Positions 16,247 through 24,077 of a DNA stretch of 64,000 nt are shown here, piece by piece. The stretch covers positions 1-64,000 of the forward strand of contig NZ_JAIUHG010000023.1 in the NCBI RefSeq assembly GCF_020164955.1, in the 5' to 3' direction. The notes below the pieces were generated by a model. The model was not told the origin of the DNA. It saw only the letters and a list, made by a program, of their open reading frames with translations, and did no database searches. Position 1 is the first letter of the stretch, and every line of letters starts with the position of its first letter. The stretch is from Mesorhizobium sp. CA8. GTDB taxonomy: Bacteria; Pseudomonadota; Alphaproteobacteria; Rhizobiales; Rhizobiaceae. Position numbers and translations under genes: made by a program.

Positions 16247-17574
16247 GCTGGCTCGTCCAGGCCGACCGGAAGATGCACCGGCCGGCCGGATGCGGCGAGC
16301 CGCTTGCGCGCCTGCGCTGGAGTGTGCGAGCGGCCGCTGGTGACCAGCCATTGGGCGACCACGGTGGCGCTGCGCTGGAAGCCGAGCGCGCAGCAGACCA
16401 GAACCGTGCCCTGCCTGCGCGCCGGCTCGATCGCCGCTACCGCTTCGTCGAGTGTATCGGCGGGGGGCGAAAGGAGATCGAGCATGGGAAAGCTCGTCCA
16501 TCGTCCCATAGCATCGCGCGGCCGCTCCAGCTCGGCTGCAAGGTCGATCACCGTGCCGAAGCCGTCGGCTTCGGCAGCATCGGGAAAACGCCCCAGGAAG
16601 ACGCCGTCGGCGACGGCAACGACCGGCGGCAGCTTGCGGGTCCAGGCCCAGACATTGGCCCTGGCGCCCAACCGATACGGCCAGAGCAGGACGCGGCTTG
16701 CCAGCGAGACACGGCCGTTAGCCGTCTTTTGGAACACTTTTGGCCCGGCCCCGGCATAGCCAAAGGCGACGATGGCCAGTGCCAGCGAAGGCCACAAAAG
16801 CACAAGCGCTATAGCCGAGAAGAAGGCGCCGGCAGCTCCACCGGCAAGCGCCAGAGCGGCGCCCAGCGCGTAGGAGAGCGCAAGCCTCCGCGCCTTGACG
16901 TCGGCGGTCAGGCGGAAACCGGTGAAGGGCAATTCTCCTTCAGCCGGAAAGAGCCACAGCGCAAAGAAGCCGAGCAACGCACCGGTCGGGATGTCGATGA
17001 AATGGTGTTGCCAGGTCGTCAGCACCGAGGCGCCGATCAGGAAGGACCAAAAATGCCAGAGCGCGAGCACGGGACCGGAAAGGCGTTGGCGCCAGTGATC
17101 CCAGATGATCACCAGAAGCGCGATATGCAGGGAAGGAGCCTGGTTGAACGGCTTGTCGAATCCGCCGAGCACGGCAAACAGGAAGCCGGGCAGGCCGGTC
17201 GTTGCCGGCCGCACGAAAGTGGCGGTCAGCGGAAACAGGATGAAGCAGGAGACGGCGACGACCTGGGCGGTGAGGTAGCGGCCGGCCAGCCGATCGACGC
17301 CCTGCCGGGTGTCATTGAGCAGAAGCGACAGACCGTAGAACAGGTTGATCGACCAGTAGGGCACGATCGTCCAGGCAATGAACGGAACGTAGTGCTCCCA
17401 GGGGAAAACGATGCTGCCAACATATAAGCGCTTCGAGGCCAGCCAGTTGGCGAAGCCGTAGGTCGAATAGAAGAATGGCGCGAGAAACGCGAGCCAAAGC
17501 GCTGCCCGCAGGACGACAGGTCCATAGGGCTCGGCGATGGCTGAAAGTGGCGGGGGCACGGCGCTGGCGGGCAT
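16243..17574 (-). CDS. PAP2 / dual-specificity phosphatase fusion (YnbD type)
   Basis: A 443-residue two-domain protein. Residues about 20-275 are a multi-spanning PAP2 lipid phosphatase with APSLH (147-150) and WQHHFIDIPTG (188-198) as the active-site motifs. Residues about 310-440 are a cytosolic cysteine phosphatase with the CX5R loop CCALGFQR: nucleophile Cys395 and Arg401. The His usually before the catalytic Cys is replaced by Cys394. The same fusion is E. coli YnbD. It overlaps the small membrane protein by ATGA and follows the hydrolase-methyltransferase by 13 bp. It probably dephosphorylates a phospholipid head group made by this operon. Confidence 0.92.
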   Translation of the reverse strand: MPASAVPPPLSAIAEPYGPVVLRAALWLAFLAPFFYSTYGFANWLASKRLYVGSIVFPWEHYVPFIAWTIVPYWSINLFYGLSLLLNDTRQGVDRLAGRYLTAQVVAVSCFILFPLTATFVRPATTGLPGFLFAVLGGFDKPFNQAPSLHIALLVIIWDHWRQRLSGPVLALWHFWSFLIGASVLTTWQHHFIDIPTGALLGFFALWLFPAEGELPFTGFRLTADVKARRLALSYALGAALALAGGAAGAFFSAIALVLLWPSLALAIVAFGYAGAGPKVFQKTANGRVSLASRVLLWPYRLGARANVWAWTRKLPPVVAVADGVFLGRFPDAAEADGFGTVIDLAAELERPRDAMGRWTSFPMLDLLSPPADTLDEAVAAIEPARRQGTVLVCCALGFQRSATVVAQWLVTSGRSHTPAQARKRLAASGRPVHLPVGLDEPA

Positions 17575-17587
17575 GCGTGGACGGTTC

Positions 17588-19396
17588 CTAGAGCCGCCTT
17601 GCCAGCGAGACGGTGAAGATGCCCCACTGGTCGATGCGCCGGTCGAGCTTCTCGAAGCCGGCTGCTTCCACCAACTGGTCCATCTCGCCTTGTGTGCGCC
17701 GCCGCATCACCCAGGCCTGGCCGCCGCGATGCGAGGTCAGGCTGCGCGCGATCATTTCAAGCTGCGGATGCCACGGCTGGTTGGTGTAGATGAGCAGACT
17801 GCCGGGTCGCATGGCGCGGGCGAGGCCTCCCAGCGAGCGGGTAACCAGAGCATTGTCCGAGAAGAGCTCGTAGAGGCCGGAGACGATCGCAAGATCCGGC
17901 GCCGGATCGAGCGCTGCCAGCCCGTCGCCGTCGAACGCGTCGGCACGCCGGAACGAGACATCTGCCGGCATATGCCGTTCGGTGATCAGTTTGCGGCCGA
18001 GCTCGACATTGATGTCGGAATAGTCCTGCAGGCGCACGCTGGCCGGCTGCTCCGAGCTCTTGCTGATCGCATCGAGCACATAGCGGCCGTGACCGGCGGC
18101 GATGTCGAGGATGTGGCCTGGCCGTCCGGACGCCTTCAGCGTTGCCAGCGCCTGGCCGATCAGCTCTTCGAGGTGGAGCTTGCGCTGGCGGATGCCGCGC
18201 CAGCCGATGGCATCGAGGAAAGTCCTGTCGACCATGCGGCCGATCGGCCCGATGCCGCGCGCTTCATTCTCGTAGACATAGTCCAGCGTCGAGCCGGAAT
18301 CGAAGCCCGTGCTGACGCCGATCTTCATGCCGCGCGAAAACCAGCTGCCGATACGAATGAAGGCGCGGCTCAAGCCCCAGTAGAGGCCCTTGGGCGAGAG
18401 GAGATCGAGCGGCGAGGCAAGCCAGTCGGCCTCGTCGCGCGTATAACCGGCGAGATCCGCCTGCTTCAGGTCGACAGCTTCGGCCGGCGAAGCGAACTGC
18501 CCTTTGAGGAAAGGCCGGATCAGGTCGAGCGCCTTGGCGCGGTCGCGCTCGCCCAGCGTGTCGTGGAAGAAGCCCGGCAGCACATGCCGCTCTTTGACGC
18601 GGCTGCCGAGATTGACGAAGAATTCGTGCTGAGGACCGTGCCGCACCACCCAGTCGCTGCCCGACAAAAGAAGCTGCGTCGGTACGGTGATGGCCCGGGC
18701 GTCGACGACGATGCGCGCCGCATGCTGGTAGAGCTCGACCAGGATGTTGGAGGCGATCGGCCTGGTGATCAGCGGATCGTTCTCGAAGGAGGCGATGCGC
18801 GCCGGGTCATGGGTGAGCAGGCTCGCCTTGACGTAGGAATTGACGAAGAAGCGTCCCTTGATCTTTTGCCAGAGTGCGATGCCTTCCTTGGCGAAGGGCA
18901 CGTAGAGTTTGACCGAGAAGGCGGGCGACGCGAGCACCATGGCGCGCAGTTTCGGCGCATAGTCGTGCACCCAGGCGGCGGCGAGCACAGCGCCGAACGA
19001 CTGCGCGATGAGCGCGATGTCCTGTGTGCCAAAACTGTCTTTGGCGGCTATCTCGCGCATGAAACAGTCGATATCGCGCACAAGCGCCGCGAAAGACGGC
19101 GCATAGCCGCGCTCGCCGGCAGAGCGCCCGTTGCCGCGCGCATCCCAGGCATAGAAGGCGTGGTCCGGCATGCGCAATTCGTCGACCAGATGCGCCATGC
19201 GGCCGCCATGCTCATGGCCACGATGGAAGAGCACGACCGCGCCCTTTGCCTCGGTCGATACCGCCGGCCAGTAACGGTAAAAGATCTCCGTGCCGTCATG
19301 GCTGCGGAAGCTGCGTTCCTGCGCCTGCCGCGCAAGTTCTTCCGCGGGCGCGGCTGCAATCTCTTCGTGAAGCATGGCGTTTCCCCCGGATGGCAT
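17588..19396 (-). CDS. Alpha/beta hydrolase - SAM methyltransferase fusion (YnbC type)
   Basis: A 602-residue bifunctional protein. Residues about 30-325 form an alpha/beta hydrolase (lysophospholipase-like) with VVLFHRGHEHGG and a nucleophile elbow AQSFG (Ser133), where the first Gly is Ala. Residues about 340-600 form a class I methyltransferase with motif I LDIAAGHGRYVLD near residue 425. The domain pair is that of E. coli YnbC. ATG 19396 has AAGGG upstream; ATG 19375 with GGGGGAA is an equally good start. It lies 17 bp after the CDP-alcohol transferase gene. It could deacylate and methylate a phospholipid or its head group. The reaction is unknown. Confidence 0.9.
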   Translation of the reverse strand: MPSGGNAMLHEEIAAAPAEELARQAQERSFRSHDGTEIFYRYWPAVSTEAKGAVVLFHRGHEHGGRMAHLVDELRMPDHAFYAWDARGNGRSAGERGYAPSFAALVRDIDCFMREIAAKDSFGTQDIALIAQSFGAVLAAAWVHDYAPKLRAMVLASPAFSVKLYVPFAKEGIALWQKIKGRFFVNSYVKASLLTHDPARIASFENDPLITRPIASNILVELYQHAARIVVDARAITVPTQLLLSGSDWVVRHGPQHEFFVNLGSRVKERHVLPGFFHDTLGERDRAKALDLIRPFLKGQFASPAEAVDLKQADLAGYTRDEADWLASPLDLLSPKGLYWGLSRAFIRIGSWFSRGMKIGVSTGFDSGSTLDYVYENEARGIGPIGRMVDRTFLDAIGWRGIRQRKLHLEELIGQALATLKASGRPGHILDIAAGHGRYVLDAISKSSEQPASVRLQDYSDINVELGRKLITERHMPADVSFRRADAFDGDGLAALDPAPDLAIVSGLYELFSDNALVTRSLGGLARAMRPGSLLIYTNQPWHPQLEMIARSLTSHRGGQAWVMRRRTQGEMDQLVEAAGFEKLDRRIDQWGIFTVSLARRL

Positions 19397-19412
19397 GGCG
19401 AGCCCTTGATGC

Positions 19413-20021
19413 TTAGCCGGTGTTGCCAGTAAGGCCGGTGCGTATCCGATTGATGGCGGTCAGCAGCGAAAGCGTAGCCATGGCCGGAAACACAAAAGGC
19501 GCGATCGAGGCCGGCCAGAAACCTATGGCGCACAAAGCTGCGACCACGCCGAGCCCCAGCGCCCTGTCGCTCTTGCCGAACGGCCCGGCATAGTTGCGCC
19601 CTGTCCCGGCAGCGACGCCGAGCACGCCGGCGAATTCGGCGAGCATCGCTGCAACGGCAAAGGCAACGACGGCCCAGGCGCCAAACTGCGGGAAAGCCGC
19701 AAACGGCAGGATCAGCGCGAGGTCGGACACGACATCGCAGATTTCGTTGAGATACATGCCAAGGGTCGAGGCCTGGCCATGCTCACGCGCCAGCATGCCG
19801 TCCATGGCGTTGAGCGCCATGCGCATGAACAGCACCAGGGGGACGAGCAGCAGAAGAAGGCGCGAGCCGGGCGCCATCGCGATCGCCACGCCGGTCGCGA
19901 TCGACAGGGCGGCTGCCAGCATGGTGATCGAATTGGCGGTCACGCCCATTGCCGCCAGCCGGTCGACAAGCGGCCGCAGCCTGTCCTGGAAGGCCGGCTT
20001 AAGCGCATAGAGCGTCGGCAT
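19413..20021 (-). CDS. CDP-alcohol phosphatidyltransferase-like protein (YnbA type) with altered signature
   Basis: A 202-residue membrane protein with about six hydrophobic segments that belongs to the CDP-alcohol phosphotransferase family, which joins a CDP-lipid to an alcohol. The family signature DxxDGxxAR...GxxxDxxxD is present, but two of the four metal/catalytic Asp are Asn: Asn71, Asp74, Gly75, Arg79, Gly88, Asn92, Asp96. This is first in the six-gene operon; ATG 20021 has GGGGGA upstream. From memory E. coli YnbA shows the same Asn residues, which would make it a subfamily trait, not damage. The acceptor alcohol is unknown. Confidence 0.9.
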   Translation of the reverse strand: MPTLYALKPAFQDRLRPLVDRLAAMGVTANSITMLAAALSIATGVAIAMAPGSRLLLLLVPLVLFMRMALNAMDGMLAREHGQASTLGMYLNEICDVVSDLALILPFAAFPQFGAWAVVAFAVAAMLAEFAGVLGVAAGTGRNYAGPFGKSDRALGLGVVAALCAIGFWPASIAPFVFPAMATLSLLTAINRIRTGLTGNTG

Positions 20022-20093
20022 TGCGTGATCCCCCGATCCACGGCGCAACCTTTACCATGAGCGAGCCGAAAGGCGCTAGCGTGCGCAGAACCC

Positions 20094-20228
20094 GGGTTCA
20101 TGGCTCCTCGCAGTTTGGCGGGGGACACCAGCCCCTGTGCCGCCGGCCAGTTTGATCGAAATTGCGCTTCGAGCGAAGTCGAAACGAGTTGCCCGCACGC
20201 TTTTGCCGCCGCAGGAACTGCCGATCGG
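20094..20228. repeat. Direct repeat copy 2 (upstream of the lipid operon)
   Basis: This is the second copy of the 14068-14193 repeat, same orientation, 73 bp upstream of the first gene of the six-gene leftward operon. It keeps the GAGGAGCC-ATG-AACCC block (minus strand) that is the real start region of the AraC gene in copy 1, but here the frame leads nowhere useful. It may carry the operon promoter. The rest of 20229-20434 holds nothing clear except a possible promoter near 20400. Confidence 0.85.
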
Positions 20229-20399
20229 CATCATCACGACCTCGCTTGGCGCCTTCTTCGTCGTCACCATGCTGGTTCGCCAACGGCCATGATCTCTTGG
20301 CCGCATGGCACCTCGCACCGCACTTTCATCGATCGCTAACCGTAACCGGCTTTGTCTGCTGCCATGTCGATTTGCCAGCTTCTGGAACAAAGCTGCCTC

Positions 20400-20428
20400 T
20401 TGAATAGTGAGCACGCTTATTATATGTA
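20400..20428 (+). promoter_or_regulatory. Possible promoter of the MarR-emrAB operon
   Basis: TTGAAT (20400-20405), a 17-bp spacer and TATGTA (20423-20428) form a fair sigma-70-like promoter. Initiation would fall at about 20435, on the MarR start codon itself, implying a leaderless message. No good Shine-Dalgarno precedes that ATG, which fits. Evidence is sequence match only. Confidence 0.35.
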
Positions 20429-20434
20429 TCGCTC

Positions 20435-20914
20435 ATGGTTTCAGATGGTATCGACAGACTGGGATTCTTGATCCACGACGTGCAGCGCCTGATGCGCAAG
20501 CGTTTCGAGGCGCGCGCCAGTGGGTTGGGTCTTTCCTCGGCGCAGTGGCGCCTGCTCGTGCGCGTTGCCAAGGAGGCGGGCGTCGCGCAGGCGCGGCTTG
20601 CCGAGCTCCTCGAAATCGAGCCGATCAGCGTCTCCCGGCTTGTCGACCGCATGGAGGAGGGCGGCTGGATCGAGCGTCGCCAGGACGCGACTGACCGGCG
20701 CGTGCGCATGATCTTCCCGACCGAGAAGGCAAACGCGGCCTATGCCGACGTCAAGAGCCTGGCCGGCGAGGTCTATGAGGAATCGCTGACCGGCGTGTCG
20801 GCGGAAGAGCGCCGCGTCCTGATCCGCGTGCTGGATACCATCGTGCAGAATCTGACGGATGGCGAGACGTCGTCCCTGGAAAAGATCAAGAATACGGAAG
20901 GGGCAGCAGCATGA
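20435..20914 (+). CDS. MarR family regulator
   Basis: A 159-residue MarR protein. The winged helix spans about 30-105 (LSSAQWRLLVRVAKEAGV, ARLAELLEIEPISVSRLVDRM as landmark, then the wing RRQDATDRRVRM), flanked by dimerisation helices. It is first in an operon with emrA (ATGA overlap) and emrB, the same order as E. coli mprA-emrA-emrB, so it is likely a drug-sensing repressor of its own operon. No Shine-Dalgarno is evident before ATG 20435. Confidence 0.93.
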   Translation: MVSDGIDRLGFLIHDVQRLMRKRFEARASGLGLSSAQWRLLVRVAKEAGVAQARLAELLEIEPISVSRLVDRMEEGGWIERRQDATDRRVRMIFPTEKANAAYADVKSLAGEVYEESLTGVSAEERRVLIRVLDTIVQNLTDGETSSLEKIKNTEGAAA

Positions 20915-22107
20915 ATGCGGCAGCCAAGATAGAAGACGACAACGTCACCAAGCTTGCGCCGGCGCAGCCGGTTGCAGAAGCCCCGGCGCAGCCGGCGGCC
21001 GCTCCGGTCGCGGCGGTTCCCGAGCCGCAGCCGGCACCGGCGCCGAAGAAGAAGCGCCGCCTCGGCCGCTTCCTGCTGATGGTTGCCCTGCCGCTGGCCC
21101 TGCTTGCCGGCGGCTCCTATGTCTGGGTGACGGGTGGCCGCTACCAGGAAACCGAGAACGCCAACCTGCAGCAGGCCAGGATTTCGGTCGCCTCCGACAC
21201 GGCCGGCCGTATCGTCCAGGTCGGCATCGCCGACAACCAGCTGGTCAAGCAGGGCGACCTTCTCTTCGTCATCGATCCCGAGCCTTACAAGATCGCGCTC
21301 GCCCAGGCCAACGCGGCGGTCGCCGCCGCGCGCCTCAATGTCGAGCAGCTGCGCGCCGCCTACAGCCAGGCGATGGCGCAGGAGAGATCGGCGAGCAGCG
21401 AGGTCGATTATGCGCAGTCGCAATATGACCGCGCCGCCGATCTTGCGCAAAAAGGCATCAACGCCAAGTCCTCGCTCGACGAGGCCCGCAACGATCTGGA
21501 CAAGGCCAAGCAGCAGTTGGCCGTCGCCCAGCAGGGCATCGTCAGCGCCAAGGCAGCACTCGGCGGCAATCCGGACATCGAGACCGACAAGCATCCGACC
21601 GTGATGGCGGCGCTCGCCGCGCGCGACAAGGCCGCCTACGATCTGGCGCAGACGACGGTCAAGGCGCCGGCGGACGGGGTCGTCTACCAGGCCGCCTCGT
21701 TCAAAGTCGGCCAGTATGTTTCGGTCGGGACACCGCTGTTCGCGCTCGTCGAGACCGGCGACACCTGGATCGACGCGAATTTCAAGGAGACCCAGCTGGC
21801 CAATATGAAGCCGGGCCAGAAGGCCGAGATCGTCGTCGACACCTATCCCGGCCGCACCTTCGAGGCGACCGTCAAGGCGATTGGCGCCGGAACGGGCGCG
21901 GAGTTCTCGTTGCTGCCCGCGCAAAACGCTACCGGCAACTGGGTCAAGGTCACGCAGCGCATTCCCGTGCGCCTGGAGTTGACCGATCCCGACGCCAAGA
22001 TGGCGCTGCGCACCGGCATGAGCGCCACCGTCACGGTCGATACCGGCGTGGCGCGCGGCCTGCCGTCGATCTTCGGTCACGCCACGGCAGGGGAGCAGGC
22101 GCAGTAA
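20911..22107 (+). CDS. emrA: EmrA-type membrane fusion protein (HlyD family)
   Basis: A 398-residue periplasmic adaptor of a tripartite drug efflux pump. It has a Pro/Ala-rich cytosolic N-terminus (residues 1-45), one transmembrane anchor (about 50-68), a lipoyl/biotinyl-like domain split around a long alpha-hairpin (about 120-215), and a beta-barrel with ETGDTWIDANFKETQL, typical of EmrA. It bridges EmrB to an outer-membrane TolC-like channel that is not in the window. It overlaps marR by ATGA. The gap to emrB is 408 bp and contains a large structured inverted repeat, unusual for an emrAB pair. Confidence 0.94.
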   Translation: MNAAAKIEDDNVTKLAPAQPVAEAPAQPAAAPVAAVPEPQPAPAPKKKRRLGRFLLMVALPLALLAGGSYVWVTGGRYQETENANLQQARISVASDTAGRIVQVGIADNQLVKQGDLLFVIDPEPYKIALAQANAAVAAARLNVEQLRAAYSQAMAQERSASSEVDYAQSQYDRAADLAQKGINAKSSLDEARNDLDKAKQQLAVAQQGIVSAKAALGGNPDIETDKHPTVMAALAARDKAAYDLAQTTVKAPADGVVYQAASFKVGQYVSVGTPLFALVETGDTWIDANFKETQLANMKPGQKAEIVVDTYPGRTFEATVKAIGAGTGAEFSLLPAQNATGNWVKVTQRIPVRLELTDPDAKMALRTGMSATVTVDTGVARGLPSIFGHATAGEQAQ

Positions 22108-22239
22108 AGACAGCGAAGCCCGTGGCGATCCGGCGGGCATTGAGGGATTGGTCCGGTGGAGACGTGGCAAGGACCAGCAGGGCAAGCCCATGGCGGCTCG
22201 CTCGAAAGCTGAGGCCCGGCCACGGACCCGTCGGTCCTC

Positions 22240-22362
22240 AGGTTTCCGGGCGGCAGGCATCCGCTCCAACAGAGACTTTCGGTCGATGTAACCCCCACAT
22301 CGATCGTCGCGTCCCACCGCGATGAAAGTCTCTCAACGGGATGCTTTGCCGCCCGGAAACCT
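22240..22362. other. Branched inverted-repeat structure (candidate structured RNA or MITE-like element)
   Basis: A 16-bp perfect outer stem AGGTTTCCGGGCGGCA (22240-22255) pairs with 22347-22362. GCATCC (22257-22262) pairs with GGATGC (22339-22344), and AGAGACTTTC (22271-22280) with GAAAGTCTCT (22324-22333). Inside are two hairpins: TCGATGT-AACCCCC-ACATCGA (22283-22303) and TCGCG-TCCCAC-CGCGA (22307-22322). The fold is a three-way junction with two C-rich loops. It lies within the emrA-emrB gap. Upstream, AGGACC near 22170 can pair with GGTCCT at 22233-22238, so more of the gap may be structured. Confidence 0.7.
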
Positions 22363-22480
22363 AGAGCCGGATGATTTCAGGCCTGTTCGACCGGAATCTA
22401 AGTCCGCCTCTAAATCAGAGAGATAGAGAATGATGGCGCCCGAAAGCCGCTTCATACTTTTTTGGCATCATGCTCTAACG
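22363..22480. repeat. Rhizobial short palindromic repeat remnants in the emrA-emrB gap
   Basis: ATGATG near 22431 and CATCATGCTCT near 22466-22476 flank a CGAAAGCCGCTTCATACTTT core. This resembles the AGAGCATGAT-type palindromes scattered in rhizobial genomes. AGAGCCGGATGATTTCAG at 22363-22380 looks like part of a second one. Naming rests on memory of the family. Confidence 0.5.
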
Positions 22481-22515
22481 TACATGTTTTTGTTACCTGC
22501 TGGAAGTTCAGCATC

Positions 22516-24048
22516 ATGAGCACGCCCGAAGCTTTCAAGGAAGTACCGCACCGCGGACTGATCACAGTCGCGCTGATGCTGGCGACGATCATGCAGGCGC
22601 TCGATACCACGATCGCCAATGTCGCGCTGCCGACCATGACCGGCGACCTCGGCGCGTCGCCCGACAACATCAACTGGGTGCTGACCTCCTATATCGTGGC
22701 CGCGGCGATCATGACGCCGGTTACCGGCTGGCTCGCAGACAGGCTCGGCCGTAAGGAGCTGTTCCTCACCGCCGTCGTCGGCTTCACCATCTTTTCGATG
22801 CTCTGCGGTCTCGCCTGGAGCCTCGAGACCATAGTGCTCTTCCGCCTGCTGCAGGGCGTGTTCGGCGCGGCCATCGTGCCGCTGTCGCAGACCTTCCTGC
22901 TCGACATCAATCCGAAGGAGCGCCATGGCCAGGCGATGGCCATCTGGGGCGCCGGCATCATGCTCGGGCCGATCCTGGGGCCGACGCTCGGCGGCTGGCT
23001 GACGGAAAACTTCAACTGGCGCTGGGTGTTTTTCATCAACCTGCCGGTCGGCATCCTCGCCTTCCTCGGCATGGCCGCCTATCTCCCCGTCATCGCCAAG
23101 CGCGTGCGCGGCTTCGACTTCTTCGGCTTCGCCATGCTCTCGCTCGGCGTCGGCGCGCTGCAGCTTCTGCTCGATCGCGGCGGCGAGGTCGACTGGTTCA
23201 ACTCGGCCGAGATCTGGATCGAACTCGCCCTGTCGCTCACCGGCTTCTGGGTGTTCATCATCCACACGGTGACGGCCGAGCACCCCTTCATCGATCCGAA
23301 GATATTCCTCGACCGCAATTTCGTGACCGGGCTGGGGTTCATCTTCGTCATGGGCGTGCTGATCCTGGCCTCGATGTCGCTGCTGCCGCCTATGCTTGCC
23401 AACATCTTCGGCTATCCGACCGTGACGATCGGCGTAGTGCTGGGGCCGCGCGGCATCGGCACGATGATTTCCATGCTCGTCGTCGGCCGCATCATGCACA
23501 GGATCGATGCCAGGATCCTCGTCGCCATCGGCTTCCTGCTCACCGCGCAGTCGCTCTATACGATGGCGAGCTTCACGCCGCAGATGGACAATTGGCTGAT
23601 CATCTCCTCGGGCGTCATCCAGGGCCTCGGCATGGGCATGGTGTTCGTGCCGCTGTCGACGGTCGCCTTCGCCACGCTGGACGCGCGCTACCGCACCGAC
23701 GCCACCTCGCTGTTCAGCCTGGTGCGCAATCTGGGTTCGTCCATCGGCGTATCGGTGGTCGCGGCGCTGATGGTGCGCAACACCCAGATCAACCACACCG
23801 AGCTGTCGGCCTTCATCAACCCGTACAACCCGAACCTGTGGGCCGCTTCTCCGGCGGCCGCCGCCGGCAATCCCGCAGCACTTTCCCAGGTCGACCGTGC
23901 GGTGAATGCCCAGGCGATGATGATTTCCTATATCAACGACTTCAAGATCCTGATGGTGATGACGTTGGCCGCGATCCCGTTCGTCATTCTGCTGCGCAAG
24001 CCCAAGGCGGCGCCCGCGGGCGGGGCGCCCGCGGCCCACATGGATTGA
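22516..24048 (+). CDS. emrB: EmrB-type drug efflux MFS transporter (DHA2 family)
   Basis: A 510-residue inner-membrane proton/drug antiporter with 14 predicted membrane segments. DHA2 landmarks are DTTIANVALPTM in TM1, WLADRLGRKELFL (motif A), the TM5 motif C region GPILGPTLGGWL, and the EmrB-like sequence NWRWVFFINLPVG. ATG 22516 gives the family N-terminus with a weak GGAAG upstream; an open frame to 22462 adds an unlikely extension that runs into the repeat. It pairs with EmrA to export hydrophobic toxicants or plant phenolics across both membranes. Confidence 0.95.
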   Translation: MSTPEAFKEVPHRGLITVALMLATIMQALDTTIANVALPTMTGDLGASPDNINWVLTSYIVAAAIMTPVTGWLADRLGRKELFLTAVVGFTIFSMLCGLAWSLETIVLFRLLQGVFGAAIVPLSQTFLLDINPKERHGQAMAIWGAGIMLGPILGPTLGGWLTENFNWRWVFFINLPVGILAFLGMAAYLPVIAKRVRGFDFFGFAMLSLGVGALQLLLDRGGEVDWFNSAEIWIELALSLTGFWVFIIHTVTAEHPFIDPKIFLDRNFVTGLGFIFVMGVLILASMSLLPPMLANIFGYPTVTIGVVLGPRGIGTMISMLVVGRIMHRIDARILVAIGFLLTAQSLYTMASFTPQMDNWLIISSGVIQGLGMGMVFVPLSTVAFATLDARYRTDATSLFSLVRNLGSSIGVSVVAALMVRNTQINHTELSAFINPYNPNLWAASPAAAAGNPAALSQVDRAVNAQAMMISYINDFKILMVMTLAAIPFVILLRKPKAAPAGGAPAAHMD

Positions 24049-24077
24049 TAAAGTCGCTGATCTCAGCCGACCGCCTT

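Noticed and set aside
17537..19432. 631-residue open frame antisense to the hydrolase-methyltransferase gene
   Set aside because: No recognisable domain, while the opposite strand has clear hydrolase and methyltransferase motifs.
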